Source: Cognatishimia coralii (lineage in GTDB: Bacteria; Pseudomonadota; Alphaproteobacteria; Rhodobacterales; Rhodobacteraceae). Taken from it: DNA of 64,000 bases. Under the pieces are notes generated by a model. That model searched no databases and was not told the DNA's origin. It saw only the letters and a program-made list of their open reading frames with translations. How positions within the stretch are numbered: the first letter of the stretch is position 1; every line of letters starts with the position of its first letter. The translations under genes were made by a program, and so were the position numbers. The stretch spans positions 1 to 64,000 of the forward strand of contig NZ_JBBGAZ010000008.1 in the NCBI RefSeq assembly GCF_037478305.1, read 5' to 3'. Below are positions 26,597 to 35,877 of the stretch, piece by piece.

Positions 26597-26752
26597 CCTC
26601 ACCGACAATGGGTGGATAGTTTGATCCGCAGATTTGGCGGTAATGTCCCATATCAGGATGCCATGGTCCTGGTAACGCTGCCAACTACGATGCTCTGGCA
26701 ACTAAACTGGGACTGCCAGGTGGGGCCAATCGTAAGTGTTTAGAGTGCAGCG

Positions 26753-27958
26753 CTAAGACAGATCCTCAGCGATGCGAGATAACCGCGTGCTCAGCGGGAG
26801 AACGGCAGCCTGAACAGAATGGTAGATATCCGGCTTGCCTTCAAATTGATGACCTGTCGGCTGGTTGGTTTCGTCTAGTTCTGGGAACCAGCCACCGTTC
26901 TCAGGGTCGATCAGATGCGCCTTGGCGTGATCCCATAGCTTGCGATACCATGCGTCATCCTCGGTCGATGGGGCCAGTTTTTGGAAGCCCGCGAGCGTTC
27001 CGATTGCCTCGGTGACAGGCCACCAATATCGATCCGCACGTCGCCAAGAGCCGTCGAAATTCAACGTATAAACAAAGCCGCCCAGCTCGGCATGCCACGC
27101 GTCATTGAGCGCTTGGTCTAGCAAGCGGCGCGCTACTGCAACATGATCTCCGTCGGGACGGCCCAGCAGATCCCAATACTGCAGCATGAGGCGTGATAGC
27201 TCAAAACTGTGCCCCGGAGTGGTGCCGCCAGGCCGGAACATGGGGTTGCCGTCGTAGTCAGGGTCGACCTGCCATGTCTCTGTGTAGTGTTCAGGCAGTC
27301 GCCAGCCATGTTGCGGTGCGGTCTGATAGACGAAGAAATCCAGAATTCTGCCTGCGCGATCCAAGAAATCGCGCTCTCGGGTCGCTTCATAAGCGGTCAA
27401 AAGCGCCTCGACGGAATGCATGTTGGCGTTCATGCCACGGTAGGTCGACATCGGACTCCAGTCGCGGTTGAATTCATCCGCGAAGAGGCCGTGATCCTCT
27501 TCCCAATAGCGCTCCACCAAAACCTGCCAGACGTCGTCAAGCAGGCGATCAGCATCCGGATGGCCCGCAATCTTGGCGCTAGAGGCCGCAAGAAGCACGA
27601 ATGCATGCCCATAGGCCAGCTTTCGGTCGTCACCGATGCCGTCTGACGTGATGCCCCAAAGATAGCCCCCATGGTCTGTGTCGCGATGATGGGTCCAAAG
27701 ATAGGACATGCCGCGATCAATAACCTCGGCAGCCCCGCCTGCCCCAAGTGGACGCCCGAGCGCGTAAGAATGCACCATCCGGGTCGTCGTATGTAGCTCT
27801 TGCAGGTCTGAGGTAAGAGGGGTTCCGTCGTAATCCAGAACTGCAAATCGCCCGTCCGGCATGAGGCCCTTTTTAAAGAAAGCATATTGCTCAAGAGCTT
27901 GCGTCCGCAACCAGGATTGATGTTCCGGCTCAAACAGAAGGGTTGCGTTGCTTGGCAT
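26753..27958 (-). CDS. AGE-family sugar epimerase/isomerase
   Basis: A 401-residue (alpha/alpha)6-barrel enzyme of the N-acylglucosamine 2-epimerase family, which includes mannose isomerases and YihS-type aldose-ketose isomerases. Visible family features are YRGMNANMHSVEALL (substrate-binding Asn/His), GTTPGHSFELSRLML with the catalytic His, and RYWWPVTEAIGTLAG near the C-terminus. RGMNANMH and GHSFELSRL are closest to the mannose/SQ isomerase branch. It lies next to a sugar-catabolic region and probably interconverts an aldose and ketose such as glucose, mannose or fructose. No TGGAACGTTCCA operator is found at its start, so it may be regulated separately. Confidence 0.85.
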   Translation of the reverse strand: MPSNATLLFEPEHQSWLRTQALEQYAFFKKGLMPDGRFAVLDYDGTPLTSDLQELHTTTRMVHSYALGRPLGAGGAAEVIDRGMSYLWTHHRDTDHGGYLWGITSDGIGDDRKLAYGHAFVLLAASSAKIAGHPDADRLLDDVWQVLVERYWEEDHGLFADEFNRDWSPMSTYRGMNANMHSVEALLTAYEATRERDFLDRAGRILDFFVYQTAPQHGWRLPEHYTETWQVDPDYDGNPMFRPGGTTPGHSFELSRLMLQYWDLLGRPDGDHVAVARRLLDQALNDAWHAELGGFVYTLNFDGSWRRADRYWWPVTEAIGTLAGFQKLAPSTEDDAWYRKLWDHAKAHLIDPENGGWFPELDETNQPTGHQFEGKPDIYHSVQAAVLPLSTRLSRIAEDLS

Positions 27959-28203
27959 CTGGACGTGCTCCGTTGATGGCAGGGAAACTGGCCTAGATCA
28001 TCGGGCACATGCGCGCCGCGACCAGCTCTGCTGACGTGATTTGCCTTGACTGTTAGCGCATGACAGTCGTGCGGTCTATCAAGAGTTTTCGGGAGGGGCA
28101 GGTGGGGGCTAAACCGTTTCGTGCTGACCGTTGTGTACCCTGATTGTAGACAGCCGCCGCCTAACGTGGTTCGTTGAGTCAGAGGCCAATGGAGGGCCAA
28201 GAG

Positions 28204-28590
28204 ATGATCGAAGGCATTCACCACATCGCATTGATCGTTTCGGACTATGAACTGTCCAAAGCCTTCTATCTGAATGTCGTCGGATGTACCGTCGTCGATG
28301 AAAACTACCGCGCGGATCGCAATTCGTGGAAACTTGATCTTGCGCTGCCTGATGGGACACAGCTCGAGCTGTTCACCTTTCCCGAACGAGAGAACCGCCT
28401 TGCGGGTGTCGAACCGATAGGCTTAAGGCATCTGGCTTTCAAAGTAAGGGATGTCGCAAAAGAAAAAGCCCGTCTTGAAAGCATGGAGGTCGAGGTCGAA
28501 GAGATTCGCATCGATCCTTACACGGGCAAGGCTTTTACCTTCTTCAAAGATCCTGATGGCATCCCGCTCGAGCTCTATTCCATTGAATAG
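28204..28590 (+). CDS. VOC-family protein, YaeR-like
   Basis: A 128-residue vicinal-oxygen-chelate protein with two beta-alpha-beta-beta-beta units. It resembles E. coli YaeR over its length: IHHIALIVSDYELSKAFYL at the N-terminus, LRHLAFKVRDV in the middle, and FTFFKDPDGIPLELYSIE at the end. Candidate metal ligands are His7, Glu (in LELF), His (in LRHLAF) and Glu (in PLELY). ATG 28204 is chosen because GGAGG precedes it; a longer frame from 28174 has no ribosome site. The function of YaeR is unknown. It ends about 30 bases before the promoter of the sugar operon. Confidence 0.85.
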   Translation: MIEGIHHIALIVSDYELSKAFYLNVVGCTVVDENYRADRNSWKLDLALPDGTQLELFTFPERENRLAGVEPIGLRHLAFKVRDVAKEKARLESMEVEVEEIRIDPYTGKAFTFFKDPDGIPLELYSIE

Positions 28591-28622
28591 CCAATGAATC
28601 ACGCCCCTAGGCAACGGTCTGC

Positions 28623-28669
28623 TTGACCACTTGGAACGTTCCATTTATGACGATCACTGGAACGTTCCA
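28623..28669 (+). promoter_or_regulatory. LacI-type repressor promoter/operators, rightward sugar operon
   Basis: A -35 TTGACC (28623-28628) and -10 TATGAC (28646-28651) are 17 bases apart. The palindrome TGGAACGTTCCA fills the spacer (28632-28643), and a second perfect copy lies just downstream of the expected start point (28658-28669, extendable to ACTGGAACGTTCCAGT). Centres are 26 bases apart. The central CG with TGGAA arms is the standard LacI-family operator form. The GTG start of the first gene is 41 bases on. Confidence 0.85.
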
Positions 28670-28709
28670 GTAAAAAGTTGTACCGCGTCAAATTTAGGGG
28701 GGATCGGCC

Positions 28710-29873
28710 GTGCAAAAGGTGAGAGCTGCTGTCTTGGGGGCCTCTGGCTGGATGGGCAAAGTCCATACGATGGCCTACCAGACTTTCCCACATTTTCTGG
28801 GGAGCGAAAATGGCACGGCCGAGGTCAAGATTCTGGTTGAAGCCAACCCCGATGCCGCTGCCGATCTAGCGCAGCGCGCTCCTGAAGCGCGGATCGTGCA
28901 GGACTGGAAAGAGGCCATTGCCGATCCCGAGATTGATCTGATCGATATCTGCCTTCCTGATAGCCTTCACTATGAGGTCGCAAAGGCTGCGCTTTTGGCC
29001 GGCAAGCATGTCTATTGCGAAAAGCCATTGGCGGATACGGCAGCCGAGGCGCGCGAGTTGGCCGATATCGCGAAGGAAAAGGGTGTGATCACCCGCGTGG
29101 GTCATGCCTTCCCGCGCAATCCTGTGCACGACCTTGCCAAAGAGATCATCGACGCGGGGGAGATCGGAGAGATCAAGTTGTTCAAAGCCTGCCAGCACAT
29201 CGACATGTATGGCGACCCGCTGACACCCTATATGTGGCGCGCCAACGGAGAATTGGCGCCAACAGGGATCATCGGCGACACCGGAAGCCATGTCTTTAGC
29301 TTTATGGAGTTTCTGGTTGGCCCCGTCGCCAAACTGGTTGCCGACAACTTTATCGTGACGCCAAAGCGCCCTGTCGTGGATGGTCTCGCCTATGGGGAAA
29401 CCGCTGAGCTTACGGGCGACGAGGACTGGGCCGATATCACCAATCCAGACGGTACGAACCTGATGGTGCAATTTGCCAATGGCGCGCGCGGTTTGGTGGA
29501 TTTCAGTCGTGTCGCGACGGGGCGCAAATTCATGCAGACTTATGAGATCTATGGCACCAAAGGCAGCCTTGCCTACACCTACGACGAGGTGAACCGCCTA
29601 CGGTTTTACTCCAACGATGATAAGATCGGGCGTCGCGGCTATCGCGAGATCGACGTTGGGCCGGAAAACGAAACCTTCCGTGCTTTCCTGCCGCTGCCAA
29701 ATTTCGCGCTGGGCTATAACGAGAGCAAAATTATCGAAGCCGCCGAGGTTGTTAAGTCTATTGTCACCAACACTCCGGCCTGGCCGACCTTTGAAAACGG
29801 GCACCACATTTGCCAGATCGTGGATGCCTGTATGACCTCATCAGATACGCAAAGCTGGGTGGATATCGCATAG
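28710..29873 (+). CDS. Gfo/Idh/MocA-family NAD(P)-dependent dehydrogenase
   Basis: A 387-residue sugar or cyclitol dehydrogenase. The N-terminal Rossmann fold begins with AAVLGASGWMGKVH; the family's catalytic Lys is in HVYCEKPLADT at about residue 108. The C-terminal domain carries GIIGDTGSHVFSFMEF with the active-site Asp/His pair. The start is GTG 28710 behind AGGGGGG. It is the first gene downstream of the double LacI operator and is followed two bases later by the flavoprotein gene. Members oxidise a secondary hydroxyl of sugars, inositols or glycosides; the substrate is unknown. A second member lies at the head of the opposing operon. Confidence 0.87.
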   Translation: MQKVRAAVLGASGWMGKVHTMAYQTFPHFLGSENGTAEVKILVEANPDAAADLAQRAPEARIVQDWKEAIADPEIDLIDICLPDSLHYEVAKAALLAGKHVYCEKPLADTAAEARELADIAKEKGVITRVGHAFPRNPVHDLAKEIIDAGEIGEIKLFKACQHIDMYGDPLTPYMWRANGELAPTGIIGDTGSHVFSFMEFLVGPVAKLVADNFIVTPKRPVVDGLAYGETAELTGDEDWADITNPDGTNLMVQFANGARGLVDFSRVATGRKFMQTYEIYGTKGSLAYTYDEVNRLRFYSNDDKIGRRGYREIDVGPENETFRAFLPLPNFALGYNESKIIEAAEVVKSIVTNTPAWPTFENGHHICQIVDACMTSSDTQSWVDIA

Positions 29874-31940
29874 ATGACACACCCTGTTCCACAGCATATT
29901 CTGGACGCGTTGACCGATGTCGAAATGCCAAAGCTTGGCGCGGAGCCGGCGTTTGAAAAGGTGATCAAACTAGGTGCTTTCGAGGTGCCGGTTCACACCA
30001 CAGACAGCCTTGTGGTCGGCAGCGGGGCGGCAGGGTTGCGCGCGGCGGTCGAGCTTCGGCGTCGCGACATCGACGTGACGATCATCAGCCAAAGCGCCTG
30101 GGGCGGAACCTCTGCCTGTTCAGGGTCTGACAAACAGACGCTGCACACAGCGAACACCGCTGATCAGGGGGACAATTTCGTTGATATGGCCGAGTCCATC
30201 CGCGCCGGTGGGGCAATGGATGAAGACACGGCCTATATCGAGGCCGTTGGGTCTGGGCGCGCGATGGCGTCTTTGCAGTTTCTGGGTCTACCTCTGCCGC
30301 AGGATCAACTGGGCGGCACGTTGCGGTATCAGACGGACCATGATGAGGTCGGGCGGGCTACAAGCTGCGGCCCTCGAACGTCGCGGTTGATGGTGAAAGT
30401 GCTGGCGCAAGAGGCACTTAGGCTTGGCGTGCCGTTCTTTAACCAGACAACTGCGGTGAAAATTCTGACCTCAGAAGGCGGCGTCGTAGGCGTTCTGGCG
30501 ATCCGTGCCAAAGACCGCAGTGAGAAAAATCCATACGGTCTTGTCTTGTTCCGCTGCGCGCGTTTGGTGCTGGCAGCGGGCGGTCCGGGTGAACTGTATC
30601 GCGACAGCGTGTTTCCCAACGGCTGTTACGGCTCTCTTGGACTGGCGTTGGAGGCCGGGCTGGAGCTGGTCAACCTGACCGAAAGCCAGTTTGGGATCGG
30701 CACCCGCCGCGAGGGATTTCCTTGGAACCTCTCGGGCACCTATGTGCAAGTCATTCCGCATTTCTATTCGGTGGATGATACCGGCACCGAGCATCATTTC
30801 CTTGCGGACTATTACCGTACTACGCAGGAAATGGCGTCCAACGTGTTCCGCAAGGGCTATCAGTGGCCGTTTCACGCAAGCCGGATGCTCGACTTTGGCT
30901 CAAGCCTCGTTGATCTGGCGATCTATCGCGAAGGTGAGAAGGGGCGCAAAGTCTATATGGACTTCAACCGCAACATTTTGCCTGTTCCAGGGGATCTGCC
31001 GTTTAGCCTTGATCGACTGGACTCCGATGTTGCGACATATCTCAGCAAGGCTGGCGCAGACCAGGACCTGCCGATTGACCGACTCAAGCATATGAACCCC
31101 TTAGCGATTGAACTTTATCGTCGCTACAAGGTCGACATCACGCAGGAACCGTTGGAATTCGCCGTAAACAACCAGCATATGAACGGCGGGATCGCGGTCG
31201 ACATTTGGGGGCGCACCAACATCGGCGGAATCTATGCCATTGGCGAAGCAGCAGGCACCCATGGTGTGACTCGCCCCGGCGGATCTGCGCTGAACGCAGG
31301 CCAAGTTTTCGGGACGCGGGTTGCAGAGCAGATTGCGGCCTGCGGACAGCAAGCGCCACGCGATGAGATTGCAACGCTCGGGACGAAGGCCGTTGAAGAC
31401 ATTGTGCAGGTTCTGCGGGCTGAGGACGGCATGGCGGTGAAAGACATCCGCTCTGCGGTTCAAACGCGCATGAGCGAGGACGCAGGGATCCTATGTACGC
31501 AAGACCGCGTGGCAGCGGCATGTGGCGAAGCGGCAGACCTGAACGCCTCTATTCGCAGGCAGGGCATCACCCTGTCGCGCGACAGCGAGGCGGCGCGTGC
31601 GCTCCAGTGGCAACAAATGGCGGTGGCGTCTGAGGCGGTGCTGACGGCCTTGGATCACTACGTGTCAGGCGGCGGCGGCAGTCGCGGGGCGCGGGCGATT
31701 TGTGACCCAGAGGGCGGGGCTCTGCCGCAAGGCCCGGATGGTCCGTTGACAGAGTATCGGTTCAGACCCGAGCGCGACGCGGACAAGGGCTCGCAGATCC
31801 TTGTGCGCCTAAATGGGACTGAAATGACCTTGCGGACGCGCGAAAACCGCGCGCATGATCCATCAGACAAATCCTTTTTCGAACGGGACTGGCCTGCTTG
31901 GCTGACCTCTGAAATACACGACACAGGTAAGAGCGCCTGA
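29874..31940 (+). CDS. fumarate reductase/succinate dehydrogenase flavoprotein-like oxidoreductase
   Basis: A 688-residue FAD protein. The dinucleotide fold is at about residues 42-70 (DSLVVGSGAAGLRAAVELRRR), followed by the GTSACSGSDKQTL loop. The second FAD motif is near residue 445 (GGIYAIGEAAGTHGVTRPGGSALNAGQVFG). A C-terminal helical domain like that of the succinate dehydrogenase A subunit follows. No iron-sulfur or cytochrome partner gene is adjacent, so it is probably a soluble dehydrogenase or reductase acting on a sugar-derived substrate rather than part of respiratory complex II. It starts directly after the Gfo/Idh stop (TAG ATG) and is followed by the kinase gene two bases on. 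Confidence 0.8.
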   Translation: MTHPVPQHILDALTDVEMPKLGAEPAFEKVIKLGAFEVPVHTTDSLVVGSGAAGLRAAVELRRRDIDVTIISQSAWGGTSACSGSDKQTLHTANTADQGDNFVDMAESIRAGGAMDEDTAYIEAVGSGRAMASLQFLGLPLPQDQLGGTLRYQTDHDEVGRATSCGPRTSRLMVKVLAQEALRLGVPFFNQTTAVKILTSEGGVVGVLAIRAKDRSEKNPYGLVLFRCARLVLAAGGPGELYRDSVFPNGCYGSLGLALEAGLELVNLTESQFGIGTRREGFPWNLSGTYVQVIPHFYSVDDTGTEHHFLADYYRTTQEMASNVFRKGYQWPFHASRMLDFGSSLVDLAIYREGEKGRKVYMDFNRNILPVPGDLPFSLDRLDSDVATYLSKAGADQDLPIDRLKHMNPLAIELYRRYKVDITQEPLEFAVNNQHMNGGIAVDIWGRTNIGGIYAIGEAAGTHGVTRPGGSALNAGQVFGTRVAEQIAACGQQAPRDEIATLGTKAVEDIVQVLRAEDGMAVKDIRSAVQTRMSEDAGILCTQDRVAAACGEAADLNASIRRQGITLSRDSEAARALQWQQMAVASEAVLTALDHYVSGGGGSRGARAICDPEGGALPQGPDGPLTEYRFRPERDADKGSQILVRLNGTEMTLRTRENRAHDPSDKSFFERDWPAWLTSEIHDTGKSA

Positions 31941-31941
31941 C

Positions 31942-32883
31942 ATGCAGTTTTCCGCGAACAAACGCGTCCTCGCGATCGGCGAAGCGATGGTCGAACTGGC
32001 CCCCGTCGGGGACGGCCTCTACAAACGCGGCTTCGCGGGGGACACGTTCAACACCGCTTGGCATATGGCGCAAATCTTGGGGCAGGGCGCTTCTGTGGGC
32101 TATGTGACCACAGTGGGTCAGGATGCGGTGTCTGATGCCTTTTGCGCAGAGCTTGAGGCCGATGGGCTGAAAACCACGGGCATTGCACGAGACGCAGATC
32201 GGACGATGGGGCTCTACCTGATCGAATTGGACGGCGCAGAACGGAGTTTTCAGTATTGGCGCGCGCAATCTGCGGCGCGGATGTTGGCCGAGGATGTTGA
32301 TGCGCTGACGCTTCAGATTGCAGATGCGGGTCTGATCCATTTGTCGGGAATTACGGTCGCGATCCTTGCACCGTCCGCGCGCGAAAACCTGCTGGTGGCC
32401 CTCAAAGCCGCGCGGGCAAATGGCGCCTTGGTGTCCTTTGACCCGAACGTGCGTCCAAAACTGTGGGACTCTCTGGATGAGGTGCGCGCCACTTTGCCGG
32501 GGTTCCTATCTGAGGCAGACATCGCCTTGCCGAGTTTTGATGATGAAACCCTCTGTTGGGGCGACGCGACCCCAACCAACACCCTTGCGCGATACGAAGG
32601 GCTGGGCGTTTCGGAGGTTATCGTTAAGAACGGCGAGGGCGATGTTCACGTTCTCAGTGCCAGAAAGCGGCTGACTTTCGACACAGGTCCTGTGACTGAG
32701 GTGAAAGACACCTCTGGCGCAGGGGATGCCTTCAACGCTGGATATCTGGCGGGTCGGATCAAAGGGCTCAGCGTCGAGGCCTCGGTGCGCAAAGGACAAG
32801 CCTTGGCCGGAGATGTCATCGGCCATTTCGGTGCGCGACTTCCGAAAGAGGCCGCAAAAGCCCACGCACATTATGCAGGCTAA
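31942..32883 (+). CDS. kdgK: PfkB sugar kinase, 2-keto-3-deoxygluconate kinase-like
   Basis: A 313-residue ribokinase-fold kinase. N-terminal GEAMVELAPVG and GFAGDTFNTAWHMAQ, the YWR motif in SFQYWRAQSAARM, and the C-terminal anion-hole/catalytic Asp motif DTSGAGDAFNAGYLAG match KDG kinases, which phosphorylate 2-keto-3-deoxygluconate to KDPG for Entner-Doudoroff cleavage. No KDPG aldolase gene is present in the window. If the call is right, the pathway around it ends in a 2-keto-3-deoxy sugar acid. It is last in the operon and its stop abuts the stop of the convergent lacI-family gene. Confidence 0.82.
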   Translation: MQFSANKRVLAIGEAMVELAPVGDGLYKRGFAGDTFNTAWHMAQILGQGASVGYVTTVGQDAVSDAFCAELEADGLKTTGIARDADRTMGLYLIELDGAERSFQYWRAQSAARMLAEDVDALTLQIADAGLIHLSGITVAILAPSARENLLVALKAARANGALVSFDPNVRPKLWDSLDEVRATLPGFLSEADIALPSFDDETLCWGDATPTNTLARYEGLGVSEVIVKNGEGDVHVLSARKRLTFDTGPVTEVKDTSGAGDAFNAGYLAGRIKGLSVEASVRKGQALAGDVIGHFGARLPKEAAKAHAHYAG

Positions 32884-33894
32884 CTAGCGCGATCCGCCGC
32901 TGGATTGCCGCACAAACAATTCAACAGGTTTGCGCGTTTCGGCTTCGGGGACTTGCCCGCTTTCCAGCCAGCTCAGCACGGTTTCCGCCGTTTGCGCGCC
33001 AATCGAGGCGATGTCATAGCCGACGGATGACAGCGAAGGATACGTCTCTGCCGCGTCCTCGATGTTATCAAAGCCCACGATGATCACGTCCTTGCCCACG
33101 CATCGCCCGATCTCGTTGCAGCCGCTGGACAGGCCCAAGGCGACAAGATCGTTAAAACAGACCACGCCGTCCACATCAGGGTGATCCTGCGCCAACCTAT
33201 GCGCCACATCACGGCCGAATTTCCGAGAGGACTCGCCGTTCAGGATAATTGGCTCTTTGCCCGAGGCATTCATGACGCTCAGATATCCGGACATGCGTTC
33301 TTCGGTCACGGAACGTCCCTCAAGCCCACCCACAAACGCGATGTTCTGAGCGCCTTGTGCAACCAAATGCTCTGTCGCCAGACGGCTGCCGGTCACATAA
33401 TCCGGTGCGGTGAAGGGAAAGAGGTCGGTACGGCTGTCCACTCGACGCAGCATTTGCATCACAGGAATGCCCGCGCGGGCAATTGAGTCAAAAGTGTCCT
33501 GCGTGCTGCCATAGGCCGGGCAGATGATCAGGGCCGAGACCCCGTGTTCAATCATTGAACTGACGACCTGCGCCTGAAGCTCTGCGTCCTCATCTGTGTT
33601 CGCCAGTACCGTGGCATAGCTTTTCTCAGCCAGCGCCATCTGCAGAGAGGTGGCGAACTCGGTAAAGAACGGGTTGCGCAGATCGTTGATCACGAGGCCA
33701 ATCAGCCCCGCGTTCGAGCTGCGCATATTTGCGGCCGAGCGGTTATAGACATATCCCAAATCCCGCATCGCAGAGCGCACGAGCTCGCGGGTTTCATCGC
33801 GAATGGTCGGGCTGTTGCGCAACACGAGGCTGACCGTGGACTTAGACACTCCGGCTTTCTTGGCGACATCTATGATTGTCGGCTTCCGGGTCAT
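32884..33894 (-). CDS. LacI-family transcriptional repressor of the sugar regulon
   Basis: A 336-residue regulator. The helix-turn-helix occupies residues about 5-24 (TIIDVAKKAGVSKSTVSLVL), followed by the hinge helix (NRSAANMRSSNAGLIGLV) and a periplasmic-binding-protein-like effector domain. It is the last gene of the leftward operon and lies exactly between the two operons that carry TGGAACGTTCCA operators, so it is their most likely repressor and also autoregulates through the leftward promoter. The inducer should be a sugar or derivative made by the pathway. No separate operator is seen directly before the gene. Confidence 0.88.
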   Translation of the reverse strand: MTRKPTIIDVAKKAGVSKSTVSLVLRNSPTIRDETRELVRSAMRDLGYVYNRSAANMRSSNAGLIGLVINDLRNPFFTEFATSLQMALAEKSYATVLANTDEDAELQAQVVSSMIEHGVSALIICPAYGSTQDTFDSIARAGIPVMQMLRRVDSRTDLFPFTAPDYVTGSRLATEHLVAQGAQNIAFVGGLEGRSVTEERMSGYLSVMNASGKEPIILNGESSRKFGRDVAHRLAQDHPDVDGVVCFNDLVALGLSSGCNEIGRCVGKDVIIVGFDNIEDAAETYPSLSSVGYDIASIGAQTAETVLSWLESGQVPEAETRKPVELFVRQSSGGSR

Positions 33895-33939
33895 GGGTCT
33901 CTGCGGCCTCTCTTGCGTTAGGGCGTGGTTTGGGCGGTG

Positions 33940-34263
33940 TTACTCGGCTGCTTGGTCTATGGGAAGGTCAAATACCAATATTCCGTCGATCCCGCCGATG
34001 GCGTTGGCCACCAGCTTGCCGCCCAGAACCTTGTGATCCGGGTGATCCTGATAGGCCTGCAATGTGTCCCAATCGGTGAAATCTACAACGAAACCATGCA
34101 TATAGCCGCGTTCGATCTGCTCGGGGCTTTCGCTGCGGCCTGCGGTGATCGACAGCACACCGGGCAGTTTGGCTTTGATGTCATGCAGTTCAGAAAAGAT
34201 AGCGCTGATCTGCTCTTCTGTGACGTCCGGTTGGAATTTGACGAGAACAATATGGCGTATCAT
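33940..34263 (-). CDS. Dabb-domain (stress-responsive A/B barrel) protein
   Basis: A 107-residue dimeric ferredoxin-like barrel protein. It starts with the family pattern MIRHIVLVKFQPDVT and contains ELHDIKAKLPGVLSITAGRS and a HGFVVDFTDWDTLQAYQDHPDHK segment. Related proteins act as small cyclases or isomerases or bind catabolic intermediates; none has an assured role here. Its start overlaps the stop of the upstream GMC gene (ATGA), so it belongs to the leftward sugar operon and is probably tied to one of the GMC oxidoreductase reactions. Confidence 0.85.
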   Translation of the reverse strand: MIRHIVLVKFQPDVTEEQISAIFSELHDIKAKLPGVLSITAGRSESPEQIERGYMHGFVVDFTDWDTLQAYQDHPDHKVLGGKLVANAIGGIDGILVFDLPIDQAAE

Positions 34264-35855
34264 GCGGCCTCCATGCCGTGGTCGGCTTTGATCATATCGG
34301 AGGCTTTCTCGCCAATCATGATCGCAGCAGCGTTTGTGTTTGAGGAAATCACCGTCGGCATGATGGAATTGTCGACGATGCGCAGGCCGTCCAGGCCGTT
34401 GAATTTCAGGGATGGATCCACGACCGCCGCGTCATCAATGCCCATGCGGCAGGTGCCCGCGCAATGGTGCGAGGTCTTGGAGTGCTCGGAGATGAAGTTG
34501 AAATAGTCGTCGTCTGTTTTCACATCCGGCCCGGGCAGGCGTTCGGCCAGGATGTAGTCTTTGAGCGGCGACTGAGACAGGATCTCTTGGGTGAGTTTCA
34601 AACCCCGGATCGACATCTCGCGGTCCATGGGATCTTGCAGGTAGTTTGGGTCGATCAGGGGTGCCTTGGCGGGATCAGCGCTTTGCAGGCGCACCGTGCC
34701 ACGAGACCGTGGACGCAGATAGCAGGAGTTCAGGGTCACGCCACCCTGCGGCATGGCCGCGACGCCGTGTTCGATGCCGGTGCCGAGCCCAAGGTGGAAC
34801 TGGATGTCGGGGGAACGGGCGTCAGGATCTGCGTACCAGAACCCTCCGGTTTCAAAGAGAGATGACGCGACGGGACCCTTGCGTGCAATGATATACTGCA
34901 GGCCTGCCCATGCTGCCCAAAGCGGCTTGGCATAGCGGTCATAGCTGAAGGGACCTTTGAGCTCGCTGATGCAGTAAAGGTCGAGATGATCCTGAAGGTT
35001 CTCGCCAATCTGCGGCTTGTCATAGACCACGTCTATCCCAAGCGATTGCAAATAATCGGCCGGACCGATGCCAGAGAGCTGCAAGAGCCGAGGCGATCCG
35101 ATAGCACCACCGGACATCAAGACTTCTGTGGTCGCGTGGATCTGTTCACCGTCGACCATCTCAACGCCGGTCACGCGGCCTTTTTCGACGATCAGGCGTT
35201 TGACTTGTGCCCCCAAACGCACGGTCAGGTTCTTACGATGGCGGTTTGGTGTCACATAGGCCATCGCCGCCGAAGACCGACGCGTGTTGCGCTGGGTCAG
35301 TTGATAATAGCAAACGCCATCCTGGGACTCTCCGTTGATGTCCATATTGCGCGGGATGCCGACTTCGGCCGCCGCGTCGAAATAAGCGTCACAGATCGGC
35401 AGCGGTGCCGACGGTTGGCTGACTCCCAAAGGACCGCCTTGGCCGTGATATTTGTTGTTATAGGTGTCGTTGTCCTCGGCCTTGCGGAAATAGGGCAGCA
35501 CGTCTTCATAGCCCCACCCCTCGCAGCCCATTTGCCGCCAGTCGTCGTAGTCCTGCGCATTGCCTCGCGTGTAGATCTGCGCGTTGATCGCCGAACCTCC
35601 GCCGATCACTTTGGCCTGCGTATAGCGGAAGACTTTGTTTTGCATATGCTTTTGCGGCACCGTATCCCAGCCCCAAGACCCAATGCCTTTGGTCATTTTG
35701 GCGAAGCCTGCGGGCAGGTGGTACAAAGGATTGCGGTCGCTGCCGCCGGCCTCCAGCAACAACACCTGCGCATCGGGGTTTTCAGACAAGCGCCCGGCCA
35801 GAACAGAGCCCGCTGCTCCGCCTCCGATGATAATGAAATCATAGCCTTTGGTCAT
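34260..35855 (-). CDS. GMC oxidoreductase, choline dehydrogenase-like
   Basis: A 531-residue flavoenzyme of the glucose-methanol-choline family. The FAD fold is at residues 5-34 (YDFIIIGGGAAGSVLAGRLSE), with GGGSAINAQIYTRG near residue 90 and GAIGSPRLLQLSGIGP, the second GMC signature. The C-terminal active site has HHCAGTCRMG and NTNAAAIMIGE. ATG 35855 is chosen because GAAGGA precedes it; a longer frame would add a non-homologous leader. There is no export signal, so it acts in the cytoplasm on an alcohol or sugar hydroxyl. It is followed by the Dabb gene (overlapping) and preceded by a second, distant GMC gene. Confidence 0.87.
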   Translation of the reverse strand: MTKGYDFIIIGGGAAGSVLAGRLSENPDAQVLLLEAGGSDRNPLYHLPAGFAKMTKGIGSWGWDTVPQKHMQNKVFRYTQAKVIGGGSAINAQIYTRGNAQDYDDWRQMGCEGWGYEDVLPYFRKAEDNDTYNNKYHGQGGPLGVSQPSAPLPICDAYFDAAAEVGIPRNMDINGESQDGVCYYQLTQRNTRRSSAAMAYVTPNRHRKNLTVRLGAQVKRLIVEKGRVTGVEMVDGEQIHATTEVLMSGGAIGSPRLLQLSGIGPADYLQSLGIDVVYDKPQIGENLQDHLDLYCISELKGPFSYDRYAKPLWAAWAGLQYIIARKGPVASSLFETGGFWYADPDARSPDIQFHLGLGTGIEHGVAAMPQGGVTLNSCYLRPRSRGTVRLQSADPAKAPLIDPNYLQDPMDREMSIRGLKLTQEILSQSPLKDYILAERLPGPDVKTDDDYFNFISEHSKTSHHCAGTCRMGIDDAAVVDPSLKFNGLDGLRIVDNSIMPTVISSNTNAAAIMIGEKASDMIKADHGMEAA

Positions 35856-35877
35856 TTTTCGGGTCCTTCGGGCTTTG

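Noticed and set aside
26753..27958. A sulfoquinovose-degradation locus, suggested by the YihS-like AGE-family gene
   Set aside because: No sulfoquinovosidase, sulfolactaldehyde or sulfo-Entner-Doudoroff genes are nearby, and the epimerase lies outside the regulon's operators.
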